Shown here: piece after piece, positions 11,601 to 22,480 of the stretch | Layout: each line of letters opens with the position of its first letter | Numbering within the stretch: position 1 is the first letter of the stretch | Origin: Dryocosmus kuriphilus | Taxonomy: Eukaryota > Arthropoda > Insecta > Hymenoptera > Cynipidae | DNA: 64,000 nt | Reading direction: 5' to 3' | NCBI GenBank assembly: GCA_038277395.1 | Contig: CM076191.1 | Location: forward strand, 90,764,822 to 90,828,821 | Notes under the pieces: generated by a model | What the model was told of the DNA's origin: nothing | The model's database searches: none | Seen by the model: the letters and a program-made list of their open reading frames with translations, nothing else | Translations under genes and position numbers: made by a program

Positions 11601-13690
11601 GATGATAGTTCCTGCGATGAAACCATTGATCGTTAGAATAATTTATTTTCTTTTATCCTTTTGTAAAAAATCCTCTTGTCATCTTTTGTAAATAATTATG
11701 ATTTTAAATTATCTTTTAATTTATGGTCCAAACAACTTTATAAAAAAAAAAATCGTAATAAACAGTTGATGTTTTTTGACAAGGAGATCTTCTGCAGTAA
11801 TATTAAATGATTTTGTGATCCTGAAATAAATTACTGTGATAACTCATGCAGCTTTATCTTTACAATTATTATATTTCCATCGCACTTTTATATTAAAACG
11901 TTTTTTACTCTAATAATTGAAAATATTTTTAAAAAAATATTCATTGCTCAGAAATAAATAAATCGGCCAAAGAGAATGGCTACAAATCACATGAAAAATG
12001 TACCATTAGCGTGACGAGAATTCGAATTGACGTGCGTTTGCGAGCGGCCGCCATGCCGCAGAAATGTCGCGCCAAGAGACAAACTTTGTACACTTCTGGC
12101 TGGCCTTTGTCCCAACCAAAAATTCTGGCTTTTGAAATTTAGCCAATTAAATAGCTAAAGATTGTCTGTGCAAAGTTTCAAGCGGGTGTTCGATCATGTC
12201 CCAGGCATGGTTTTTCCGGCCAGGTTTCCGCCCTTCTTGCTCCAGTTTGTCCCAGCGAAAACTCCTGGGAGTAATTTTCCCGTTATCCTTGAATGAAAGT
12301 TATGCTATAAACAAAATTTCACGCGGGTGTTCGATCATTTCCCGGTCATTAAAAATAACCGAGGCTTTTCCGGCTGCCATTTTCAAACGCACCAACCCCA
12401 GTAGGAAGAAATTCGATTTTCCTGATCATCTAACAAAGTTTCCTGAAATATGTCAAATCCAGCTGGGTGTTCGATCATGACCAATTTTTACTCCTAGCTC
12501 TCGGACTATCCGTTAGGAGTAGGCATTTCGCAAAAGGTCGTGTTACTTCGGTTTTTCATAACGGTGAGCTAATTTACGTTCTTGCTGATCTATGCCATTT
12601 GGAAAAAAATTTAAAGCAAGCAACGCAGACACATTTCATTATTTTGCCACTGGATGTTCAAACTTCACAGCGTCTGCCAACTAACTTTGTCGATGGCAGT
12701 TTCGTTGCCCAGTTATGGAAGTTTGAAACAGTCAGGCTTACGTTTATTGCAGCATCTTAGTTATATAGATATTCATCCAACAAACTTCTCCAAAATGAAT
12801 GTAGGTTCTTCTATAAAATTTTTCGACATAAAAACAGCTGCAGCTTTAGAAACGGCAATACGATTAAAGTTCCTACCTGATCCAGCTTTAACTACTGCTT
12901 GGTTTATTCGATGGTTTCATGAATGGATTACATTATGTACATCCCGTATTAGAAAAACTTCAATAACAGCCAGAAACAGAGCAAAACAAGTAGAGTTTTT
13001 AAAAAGTTTCTTCGAAATTGTTTAAAACATGAAAATTGGACAAGGTGGTTGGAAGCCCCTCAACACCGGGTTGATAATGGTATCCACCTCAATAATCAAT
13101 TTAACGGAGAATGTTTTTCAACAAAAGTACGATTTTTTTTTATGAGTCGTTGCACGGACGATGCCATCGAAAATTTGTTTTCTCAAATTAGAAGGAAGGC
13201 TGGTCAAATGCCGGATGCACTCGAGGTGCGCCGAGCTCTAAAAACTACTGTTTTGTCACAGTATATTGGCAATGTCAGTAACTCCAGTTACACGAATGAT
13301 TCTGATCATATCCTTCTGGATAACATCATAGATAGTTACAATAGGTACGAAGAATCAGAGAGCCGAGGTGAGGCAAGCTTTGAATTGGCCAATGACATGT
13401 CGAAAATAAGCAATGTTTCCGCAGAATCAATTTAGACTTGTCAGTATACTCAACTTGGCGCAGCCATTCTCTACTATATTGCTTCTTCGATTATGCTAAT
13501 ATGGGAGGTTTGAAATTTGTCGGTTGCGCAATTTATAATTTCATTTTTCAGTGCGAATTATTGTTCATGGCTCAAAACGAATCGCTTCTAACAGAAACGA
13601 AGATTGATTTCAATAAAATTTTTCAGAGTTTAAGGCAATCAGGTGTATTGGAAACTTTTCCAATTTGTTGTGATATTATAGGAAAATAAA
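8681..13690 (+). pseudogene. P-type (THAP9-like) transposase, broken
   Basis: A cut-and-paste transposase relic of the P-element family, split by a foldback insertion (10063-12508). Exon 8681-8808 follows an acceptor (TATTTTTCAG) and ends CC|GTAAGA. It splices in phase to the exon at 9231, which carries a coiled-coil-like stretch (REIKKENERLKKELNTAQA), then, after a frameshift, YNYLRLKCNYPLPHYTTL (helix-turn-helix region). The catalytic domain follows in pieces: VDEFKISGKLSYDRS holds the first acidic residue and VSDMGPSNRVMW the second. After the insertion come FFDIKTAAALETAIR and SRCTDDAIENLFSQIRRKAG, the C-terminal acidic motif region. Several frameshifts and stops are present. No THAP exon adjoins it; the orphan exon at 1892 is a candidate. 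Clearly non-functional. Confidence 0.78.
10063..12508. mobile_element. 2.45-kb foldback element with 3-bp TSD
   Basis: The arms (about 10063-10940 and 11665-12508) are near-perfect inverted repeats starting TAGTCCGAGAGCTAGGAGTA. The flanks are TCC at 10060-10062 and TCC at 12509-12511. Removing the element and one TCC restores the host transposase frame exactly, so both boundaries are secure. Each arm repeats an internal motif, ATGATCGAACACCC, several times. The left arm has an extra tandem copy of about 60 bp (AAAACATCAACTGTT..., near 10793-10885). The 725-bp centre holds no recognisable gene. The element is non-autonomous and its superfamily is unassigned; 3-bp duplications are known for CACTA and PIF/Harbinger, but the termini fit neither clearly. 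Confidence 0.85.
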
Positions 13691-13699
13691 CACGCCACT

Positions 13700-14617
13700 A
13701 TTTCAACGTGCGTTGTTACTGTATTGGAACCAGTGAAAAAACTAAAGAACCTAAGAAAGTATATGGATCAGCATCAGCCAAAAATTCTTAGCTTGAATTG
13801 ATATTATGCATAGTTCTACGCTTTAAAAAGATAGCTTTACTATGTGTATCAATGAAGTTCGCTTAAAAAACCAGAGACTGCGAGATCCTACATAGTTTAT
13901 AATGAGTATTTTTCTAGACGAATGGTATTAAATTCCATCTTTTACAAAATATTTTTCATTTTTATTATAATAGGGTGAAGGTGAAATTATAGAATTTTTA
14001 ATTCAGTCTGTTTTCAAGTTATTGATAATATTCTAAATATTAAGTGTTGTCCGATATAAATGAAAAGTATTTTGCTCGAAAAACGGGTTTTATACAAAAT
14101 GTGATACAGAGCTTAGGTTTCAGAGAACTGAAACAAAAAAATGATATTTAAGTATAATATTACATTAGTTGTATTGCACATTCATCATTTGAATATCAAA
14201 CTTCGATGTTTCGAATCATTATTATATTATCATCGTGATTATGAAGAGTTTTCGCAAGAAAAACTGTAGAGCACTGCGACAGGCACTGATCATTAACAAC
14301 TGAACGTTAAAAAAAAGTATTTGTTTTTGTTCTTAATTTAATAAAAACATATTTTTTACTATATGTATGCATTTTTATATTCATATTAAATTACATAAAA
14401 TTTCAAATCAATAGTTTGTTATGGGTAAGTATAATAATTTGCCATTTTTTCTTTTCAATTGATCATTATATTATAAAGTTTAAAAACATTTATCTTTCTA
14501 ATAATATTATTATCTTGAAATATTACAACTAAATTTACTTCAATTTCGTTACACCTTACTATTTAATTAGGTTCTATAACTAAAATTCATCTCTTTAAAA
14601 TTCGATATCAAGTTACC
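13700..14617. other. AT-rich spacer, nothing recognised
   Basis: AT-rich sequence follows the P-type relic. The first 100 bp may hold the last degraded codons of that relic. No repeat termini, RNA gene or reading frame of note. Confidence 0.4.
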
Positions 14618-14777
14618 GATGAAGGTGAAGGTAAGCTGTGTGAAGTGGAAGCTGGAGAGAGTGTGTGAGTAGTTGAGGTTAGGAGCGATGGAAATAGTTG
14701 CCTGAAAAGGGCGAGGTGGAAGGGTGAGCGGTAAGAGTACAAGGCGGGAAACGTCACGGAGCACAGGGTAAGGTAGG

Positions 14778-15610
14778 ATGCCGACGGTTACAAGTCCAAA
14801 AATTGACGCCAGAGGGCAACAGTTACTGGACAAACGCACAGAACGGCAGGAAGTAAGAGTCGATGAGAATGAAAGCGTGGCTAGTGGGAGGAAAGAAGAC
14901 GTGAAGCGTAGTGACAGCAGCGATGAGGAAGGGTCTTTAACGCCGGCCAGAGAGGGGATGACAGCCAGAAAGGAATCAGGAACGGCTATAAGACGTATGG
15001 GAGACCCTCAAACTCACAGCGCCTTAACGGGCTGGGCAGCGCGGGCTCAAGTAGGAGTTTGGATGAATGGCGAAAAAAGGTGAGGGCGACCAGCAGTGTG
15101 GGGGAGGAAAAAAGAAAAAGAGAAGAAGTTAGGATAAAACGGAAAACTCCAGAAAGAGATAGGGGGGATGGAGAGATGTTTGAAAAATTGGAAGCCTTCA
15201 TAAAAGGGTTTAGAGAGGAAACAAGGTGGAGACTTATATATTATATATTGGAATACAGGTAAAGATAGAAGGAGTTAAGAGAATAGGTGGAGCGAAGGAA
15301 GGAAAAGAAGGAATGTTTCTAGTAAAAATAGGAAATGAGGAGGAGAAAAAGAAAATAATGCAGGAGAGAAAACTATTGAGGGGAAGAAAGGAAAGAATTG
15401 AAGAAGACTTGACCATGGAAGGAGAGAAAAAGGAGGTGGCAAATAGAACAAAGAACATGGGTTGAGAGGAAAAAAAGGAACCAGGGTAAGGACTGGGGAA
15501 AATAGGATGTGGGTAAATGGAGAGGTATGGATATGGGATGAGAAAGTTGAAGAACTGAAGGAAGGCAGAAAAATGATGGAGGAGGGTGGAAGAAGCGATA
15601 TAAATAATGA
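14778..15610 (+). pseudogene. LINE ORF1-like region
   Basis: Starts MPTVTSPKIDARGQQLLDKR and continues, through at least two frame changes (near 15060 and 15240), as a highly charged Lys/Glu/Arg-rich protein including EKLEAFIKGFREETRWRL and GMFLVKIGNEEEKKKIM. The latter resembles the nucleic-acid-binding part of LINE ORF1 proteins. There is no clear zinc knuckle. Broken by stops. Confidence 0.5.
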
Positions 15611-16452
15611 GGACACTGGAAAAGAGAGAAGTAAAGGTAGCATTTTGGAATGTGTCAGGGCTAAAGAACAAAGATACAGGATTCTGGGAAGAAATGCAAA
15701 AGTGGGATGTGATAATGATGAGTGAAACATGGATGGATGAAAAGGACTGGAAAGGCATGAAAAGAAGGTTACCGAGAGGATATGTATGGGAGATGCAAGG
15801 AGCAAGAAAGGAAAAATTGAAAGGGAGAGGACTGGGTTGAATGTTGTTAGGGGTAAGACAGGATTTGGTAGTAGAGGAGGAAGAACGTGACAATGCGGAA
15901 GAAAAAGAGGGAACAATGGTGCGAAAAATAAGAGTGGGAAAAGTAAGAGTGAACATTGTATGCGTATATAGGAGAAGGGGAGAGGAAGAAGGATGGAATG
16001 TAATAAGAAGACGGACAGAGAAGAAAGAGGGGGATTTGGTGTTAATTGGAGGGAACCTGAATGCTTGAACTGGAGAACAAGGGGAAGAGATGTGGGATGA
16101 AGAAAACGAGGTATTTATGGGAAACTCGAGGCACAGGGAAACAGACCGAGAGGGGAAAACGCTTCTAAACCTGATAGGAGAGGCCGGATGGTTCATATTC
16201 AATGGCAATACAAGAGGGGATGAAAAGGGAGAATTTACGTTTACAGGTAAAGGAGACACGGTAATCGACTACATTCTAGCAGAAGAAAGAATCAGGAAGT
16301 TGATGGTTAGAATGAAAGTAGGGAAGGAGATAGAGTCCGAACACTTCCCAGTGATAGCAACATTAAGAGGGGGAGGATCAAAGCGCGGAAGAGGGAATAA
16401 AAGAGAAGCTGGAGGAATAAAATTGAAAATGGGGCAGATGGGGACAGGATAA
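15611..16452 (+). pseudogene. LINE APE-type endonuclease domain
   Basis: This domain nicks target DNA to prime reverse transcription. VKVAFWNVSGLKNK and MMSETWMDEKDW give the N-terminal Asn and Glu positions; VNIVCVYRR, VLIGGNLNA, FTFTGKGDTVIDYI and ESEHFPVIATL give the rest in order. The blocks share one frame, interrupted only by TGA stops at 15838-15840 and 16066-16068. In the GGDFNA-type motif the expected Asp is Asn (GGNLNA) and the Arg codon after it has become TGA, so the copy is catalytically dead. Confidence 0.8.
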
Positions 16453-16498
16453 GTTAAGGGAATTCACAGAAAAAATGGAAAACGAGGATTAGGGAGGA

Positions 16499-17996
16499 AT
16501 GGAAGAAGAAGGAATAGATAAGATGATAGAAAAACTTAAAGAGGTGATCGAAAAGATTAGGGACGAGGTGAGACCCCTAAACGAAGCAGAAAAAGGTAAG
16601 AGAGGGTGGTGGGATGAGGAATGCAGAGTGAGTAAAGTGAATATGAAAGAATGTGTGAGAAAATGGAGGAGTGGGGAAATGGAGAAAGAAGAGTACAATA
16701 GGAGGAAAAGAGAGCATGAGAGAATGTTGAGCAAAAAGAAGCAAAAGGAGAAAGAAAGGTACGTAAAAGAGGTTGAGAAAGCGGTAAAGGAAGGGAGGGA
16801 ATAAGAAGTGATAAATAGGGAAAGGGGAGGAAGAAAAGGTATAAACGAGGAAATAGGGATGAAAGAGTGGACAGAATACTTTAAGAGATTGCTAGGAGGT
16901 GTGGAAAATAGTGTGCGCAGAGAAGGGAGGAAGGTAGTTGCAGAAGAAGAGGACGGAGTAAACGAGATAAGTAGAGAGGAGATAAATGAAGCAATCGCAA
17001 AGTTAAAAGGAAACAAGGCAACAGGGGAGGACGGCATGGAGAATGAAGCACTGAAATATGGTGAGGAAAGGGTGAGAGAAGACATGTGGAGAATTTGTAA
17101 TAAGGTATGGAAAGGAGAAGGATGGCCAGAAGAGTGCAGGACAGGGCTGGTAGTGCTGCTGAGTAAGAAAGGAGAAGGAAAAAATGTGCAGGATTATAAA
17201 GGCATCACCCTCATGTCTGTAGGATACAAAGTTTACACAGAGGTGATCAGAAAAAGATCGGAAAGACAGATCGAAGAGAAAGAGAGTATACTACACAACC
17301 AAACAGGTTTTAGGAAGGGGATGGGGACAACAGACAATATAAATGTTCTCAAATATTTAGTCAATAGGAACCTAGGTCAGAAGAAAGGGAAATGGTCGCA
17401 ATATTTGTAGACTTGAAAGCAGCGTTTGACTCGGTCAATAGAAGGGTGCTTTGGAAGGCCTTGAATGTAAGAGGAATAGAAGAAAGTCTGGTAGAGAGGA
17501 TAAAAGAAATATTTATAGAAATAGGATGAAGGTAAGAATAGGAAAAAAGAAAGGAGTGGAGTTTTGGACGGGAAGAGGTTTGAGGCAGGGATGTCCGCTG
17601 AGCCCGCTACTGTTCAGTATTCTTTTGGCAGAAATGGAGAAAGAATTGGCAAGGAAAGGGAAAGGGGGAACGAAACAGGGAAATGGCAAACTATATTCGC
17701 TAGCATACGCCGACGATATAGTGTTAGTAGCAGATGATAAAAGAGGGATGAGTTTAATGATGAGAATATTTGAAGAGTATGTAAGAGAAAAATATTTAAC
17801 GGCGAATGTGAATAAAACGAAGATGATGTGTTTTAGAAAGAGAAAGTGTAAAATCGAGTATGAATGGAAGATGAATGGCAAGGTGGTGGAACTGGTAGAA
17901 GAGTTTTGTTACCTAGACTTTTGGTTCGAAACAGGAGGAGGAAACGAACTGCAGGTGAGAAAGAGGTTGGAAAGTGAAAGCAAGATAATGAGCTAA
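16499..17996 (+). pseudogene. LINE reverse transcriptase domain
   Basis: A frame at 16499-17410 (one in-frame TAA at 16802) carries the connecting region and RT fingers: KLKGNKATGEDGMENEALKY, PEECRTGLVVLLSKKG and HNQTGFRKGMGTTDNI. The frame then shifts near 17392 to FVDLKAAFDSVNRRVLWKAL (first catalytic Asp) and again near 17523 to GLRQGCPLSPLLFSI and YADDIVLVAD (the catalytic Asp pair). All RT motifs are recognisable and the catalytic residues are kept, but two frameshifts make it non-coding. Confidence 0.88.
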
Positions 17997-17999
17997 GCG

Positions 18000-18740
18000 T
18001 GGGACATAGGAAAGAGGAGGTTCAAGGATGATTGGAGAATGAGAGTTTGGATGTTTGATGTATTATTGTGGTCAGTGGTAAGTTATGGAACGGAAATATG
18101 GGGATGGAAGGAATATAAGAGAGTAGAAAGCATGCAGGAGAGATTTCTGAGATGGGTTATGGGGTTCGGATGGAGCTGTCCAGGTTATATGCTGAGGGAA
18201 GAATTAGGCTGAGAAAAAATGGTGGTAAGGCAACTAAAAAGGGCATGGAATTTTGAGGAAAAGCTAAGGAGGGTAGAAGGAAGTAAGGTAGTACAAGCGT
18301 GTTTAAGGGAGATAGAAGACAAAGAAAGAAGGGGGAATATGGGGCGGTCGAAATGGGAAGCAGAAAGGTACGCAAGGAGAAGAGAATGGAGTATGAATGT
18401 GGGGAGTAGAGAATGGCAAGGAATAGAGGAAGAGATTCTGACTAGACAAGGTGAGGAAAGATGGAGAAAAATCTTGGAGTTGAGGTACAACAGTTGGTAC
18501 AGGATGGTCAAGTGGGAAGGAGAGCCAGAGTATCTGGGTAGGATAAAGAAAGAGAGTAAATGGAACAGAGTGATAAGATTTAGAATGGGAGAGGGTGTAA
18601 GAGAGTGTAGGTACTGGATGAATGAGGAGGAAAATAGTTGTAGAGTATGTGGATATGAACAGGAAACATGGGTGCATGTGTTAGAGAGATGTACAGGAAA
18701 CGAAGGAGAAGGGAAGAGTGTGGAAGAGAGAGTGAAATAG
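18000..18740 (+). pseudogene. LINE C-terminal domain with CCHC motif
   Basis: Same frame as the last RT segment after stops at 17994 and about 18210. Contains MFDVLLWSVVSYGTEIWGW (the thumb-side motif of many LINE proteins), MQERFLRW and, near the end, CRVCGYEQETWVHVLERC, a CCHC zinc motif typical of arthropod LINE C-termini. Confidence 0.7.
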
Positions 18741-19105
18741 ATTCTGAATGGGAATGGACAGTGGGAGGGATGGATGAAGAAGCTGGAAAAGTTAAGAGAA
18801 AGAAAAGATCTCATGATGTAGTTAAAAGATATTAAAAATATAAAGTAGAACCGAAAAAGTAATTACCAAGTATAGATTGTCAAAGGTAAGAGAAAACGGA
18901 AGTCCTGGTCTCGGTCGCAAGCGTTTAAATTTAAGAATAAATTTAAGAATAGGATAAGAAAATATGTATGTAATAGTGTAAGAGAACGATAAGGGAGAAT
19001 ATAGTTTAAGGAATTGGATTGTAAACATATGTAATGATTTTGTGAAGACTCTCAAACCCGTAAAAGGGAGAGAGTATAGATAAATAAATGAATGAATGAA
19101 ATGAA

Positions 19106-21014
19106 TTAAAGATTTCTGATTAAAGGCCTTTAAAATTAGATAATAAACTCTTTGAAAATGTACACTTTCCGTGCAGAAATTTAATTTAAAGTTATATAGG
19201 ATAAAATGAGTTTGAAAGTGTTTTCTTAATATCCCTAAAAATATGGACCAAGAAATAAATCCACTAATAATCTCATTTACTGGTTTTCCGATCGAATGTA
19301 ACATTTAGAAAATGAAATTGCTCCAAATCTTTAACATCTAATCATTTTGGTTGTATTTTTTATACTATTAAAATCAACTAAATTGGCTTATTAGAATAAT
19401 ACTTAATTTTTGATACTCCTGGTACGGGGGATCAGTAAGCAATGTGGAGATTTTTTATATAACTTCTGTTTATAATAAGATTCATTCTGAATTATTTTTG
19501 AGCCTGACGATAGATCCAGTTAAAAATTCTTATTTATTTTCATGAGTTTAAAATTATTATTGTATAATTAAGACACACAATATTGTTTAAATTTCTAGCT
19601 TATTTTAATATTCTCAACACTGCTGAAGCCAAGAAACAATCCACATCATATTATAAATATTCATACAATATAAATCTATAATTATTGATACAATATAAAT
19701 CTGTATTTAATGAAACTGTTAATATATGCATATAATACACATACACTTTTAATTGTAAACTTATTATAGTAAGAATAAAAAGTACACAATAAAAAACACA
19801 TTTTACTTGAAATTAATCCTTTCTCACCTTCCATTTACACTATACTGATTTAAATATTATGCTTCATTTAACCAAATAGAAGGTTCATATTAATTGAATT
19901 TTTTACTATATATTTAAGGGCGATTGCCAAAAAGTTGAGCATTTTAGACAATGAGATTTGTATCCGTCTATTCACTCTATTACTCATTGTTATAGACTAG
20001 TCATACAATTTGTCAGCTTACCCGACCTTTTAAACTTTAATAAAAGGGTGCAGGTATATACTCCGACCGAGAAGACAGCTATAGGGGGTCTTGAAAACGT
20101 TAGTAATTCTTGCGTCATTATTATGCATAATTGCTTCGAAATATACATAGAAAATTTCGGTCTTATTATTGAACATCTTATATTCTCTTAAATAAAATTG
20201 TATAAGTGCAAATATATACAATCATTAAGATTCCCCTCATTGTTAAATAAAATAAAGCAAATCCTATATTAAGAAGCTTTCTTTAATTGGCATGAGGGTC
20301 ATCTATATTTTTCCTTTCTTTTTATTTTATAATAAACACGTAGTTTCTTCTTTTTTAATTTTTGTAAAAACATTTCCTTACTTGGGTCAATTAAAAGCCG
20401 ATATATTTCCATAAATGAGTAATGATGTCACTTAAAAATTAAAACAAAAGCAATTAATAACCTTATATGTAATTTATTGTTAAGTATTAAATTTATCATT
20501 TAATAAGTGGTAACTATGCTATTTTATTATGTATAGTTTGTGGTATTAAACAGGCACCCGGGCGAAATTTTCATACCATTTCGTTTAACTGCTAGTTAAA
20601 AAAAAAAAAATTTATCCAAGCAAACCGTTAATGTAATTTGAGATATTATCTAACTTCATCAAAATCTAGAGATATCAAATAAATGTTTAGCAATAAATTA
20701 TTTTTTTCTGTCAATAATTAAATGAAGCTTATAAAAAATTCAAATAAAAAAATTTTGTTTTTGTTTTAAATTTGATTTTGAATTGTTATACATAGTGCAT
20801 ACAAATGAAAACAAATTTTTAATTTGAGTAAAAACTAACTAAAAAAAAATATCATAATTTTAGAGTACACAAGGAAAAATGATCAATTTGCCAAAATTCA
20901 AAATCGTTGACCTCATTGCGACGAATGAAATGTTTGAATAACTGTTTTCGAGCTTTATGCTAGAAGAGCAATGTCGCGTGACCAGAAGAAAAAAACTTGT
21001 GAGACAGTTTGAAG
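19106..21014. other. AT-rich spacer, nothing recognised
   Basis: About 1.9 kb of AT-rich sequence. Short frames at 19958-20191 and 18822-19304 have no motif or similarity I recognise. No RNA gene or clear repeat pair found. Confidence 0.4.
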
Positions 21015-21075
21015 CAGTGGAGTAGCTAGCTTAAGTGACATCCGGTGCGGATATTGAGGTGTCCCCGAAGAATGA
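21015..21075. repeat. hAT-like terminal sequence
   Basis: CAGTGGAGTAGCTAG followed by GTGACATCCGGTGCGGA resembles the CAGTGG(C/A)GTAGC termini plus CCGGTGCGGA subterminal motif of hAT elements of the ZMYM1/DUF4371 type. It lies 3' of the hAT transposase relic (minus strand, 22.5-24.8 kb) and is probably that element's 3' end, separated from the gene by a later insertion. The opposite terminus was not found before 26.1 kb. Confidence 0.45.
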
Positions 21076-21247
21076 AAACTGTTAAAATTATTAAAAATCC
21101 GATAAACGTAAAGTATGACTTTTAATTAATACAAATAAAAGACATTATTAATTAAGTTACAATATTATGATAGTAATAGTACTGTTTTATTGTACATTCT
21201 TTGATATTCATGTATAAATGAAAAATTAGGTATAACAAAAAAAGAAT

Positions 21248-22432
21248 CCCTGCTTAAAATTCCAAATAGGAAATCCGATAGAACCGGATAGGATTTGGAA
21301 TCTTATCGCGTTCTATCCGGAAACTTACACAGTATTTGTGTCCGTTTTCTTACCCGGTTCTATCTGGAAATTTGTCGATGCATTACATTTTTTTTATTTT
21401 TTCTATCTGGTTTCTTATCTGGCTCTATACGGAATATTGTCGGCCCTCCTTTTGTCCTATACGATTTCTTATCCGGTTCTATCTGGCAATTGATCGGTAT
21501 TTAAAATTTTTCTATCTGGTTTCTTATCTGGCTCTATACGGAATATTTTCAGTACCCGCATTGCCTTATCCTACCAGATACTCGTACTGTGAAAGCACCA
21601 AAAAAAGGATCGATGACGACCAAACAGATGTATTAGATACATCATTTCATTCTAACTAATAATGAAAAATTGTGGCTAACTTATACCCCCAACGATCGAC
21701 TACTATTGTGAGACAAGAATCCCTGCGCTTCTGGCGGAATTATTCTGAACTACTGACCAGATAGAAAACCATTTTCGGCCTTTACACCCAGCTTTAGATC
21801 CTACAAAGTTTCGGATAGGGCTAGATAAGATTCCGCGGGCGAATAATTCGATTTTATGATTTAAATGTCCGCTGGAAAAACGGATAGAATCAGATAGAAA
21901 ACCATTTTCGGCTTTACACCCAGCTTTAGATCCTACAAAGTTCCGGATAGGGCCAGATAAGATTCCGTCGGGCGAATAATTCGATTTTATGATTTAAATG
22001 TCCGCTGGAAAGCCGGATAGAATCAGATAGAAAACCATTTTCGGCCTTTACACCCAGCTTTAGATCCGACAAATTTCAGGATAGGGCCAGATAAGATGCT
22101 GTCGGGCGAATAATTCGATTTTATGATTTAAATGTCCGCTGGAACGCCGGATAGAATCAAATAGAAAATCATTTTTGGTCGTGTCACTCAACTTTGGTTC
22201 CGACAAAGTTCCGGATAGGACCGGATTAAATACCACTTTTAACTTAGTCAAATATAATTTCGATATGTCATCCCGAATAGAACCCAGATAAGACCGCTAT
22301 TTTTCCGCGAAAGATATTACGAACCGAATAAGAACCGGATAGGGCCAGACAAGAATCCGAAGTGGGCTATCCGGTTTATTATCCGGTTTTTTATCTGGTT
22401 CTATCGGATCCTATCCGTTATTTTAAGCAGGG
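21248..22432. mobile_element. CCCTGCTTAAAAT element, copy 1
   Basis: The ends CCCTGCTTAAAAT and ATTTTAAGCAGGG are perfect 13-bp inverted repeats, flanked by AT at 21246-21247 and AT at 22433-22434, a 2-bp duplication. The 1,185-bp body is built from variants of GGATAGAACC(A/G)GATAAG in both orientations. Its right half has about four tandem units of roughly 133 bp, each starting CAGATAGAAAACCATTTT (from about 21759). Short frames such as 21295-21504 are translations of these repeats. Non-coding and non-autonomous. Confidence 0.75.
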
Positions 22433-22480
22433 ATAAGAGTATAATTAAAATACTCTCATATACATGTTATGTACAAACGC

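Larger units (their letters stand above)
14618..19105 (+). mobile_element. Non-LTR retrotransposon (LINE), dead copy
   Basis: A near-full-length LINE in plus orientation: an ORF1-like region, APE-type endonuclease, reverse transcriptase with FVDLKAAFDSV and YADD motifs, a C-terminal CCHC zinc motif, and a short repetitive tail (AAATGAATGAATGAAATGAA, about 19084-19105). The 5' edge is set at the abrupt start of strongly purine-rich sequence and is approximate. The sense strand is so rich in A and G that the antisense strand shows spurious long frames (up to 341 codons at 15234-16259). The clade is probably near Jockey/R1-like arthropod elements, but I cannot fix it by eye. Confidence 0.85.

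Noticed and set aside
10142..12480. Matching frames of 87-94 codons (MSQAWFFRPGF...)
   Set aside because: They lie in the two inverted arms of the foldback element and are explained by repeat identity.
15234..16259. 341-codon minus-strand frame
   Set aside because: Ser/Phe/Pro/Leu-rich translation antisense to the purine-rich LINE; the sense strand encodes the endonuclease.
16489..18814. Minus-strand frames of 122-209 codons
   Set aside because: Same antisense effect of the LINE's purine bias; no motifs.
21295..21659. Overlapping frames rich in FLSG/YLA
   Set aside because: Translations of GGATAGAACC-type repeats within a non-coding element, repeated at 25060-25302.
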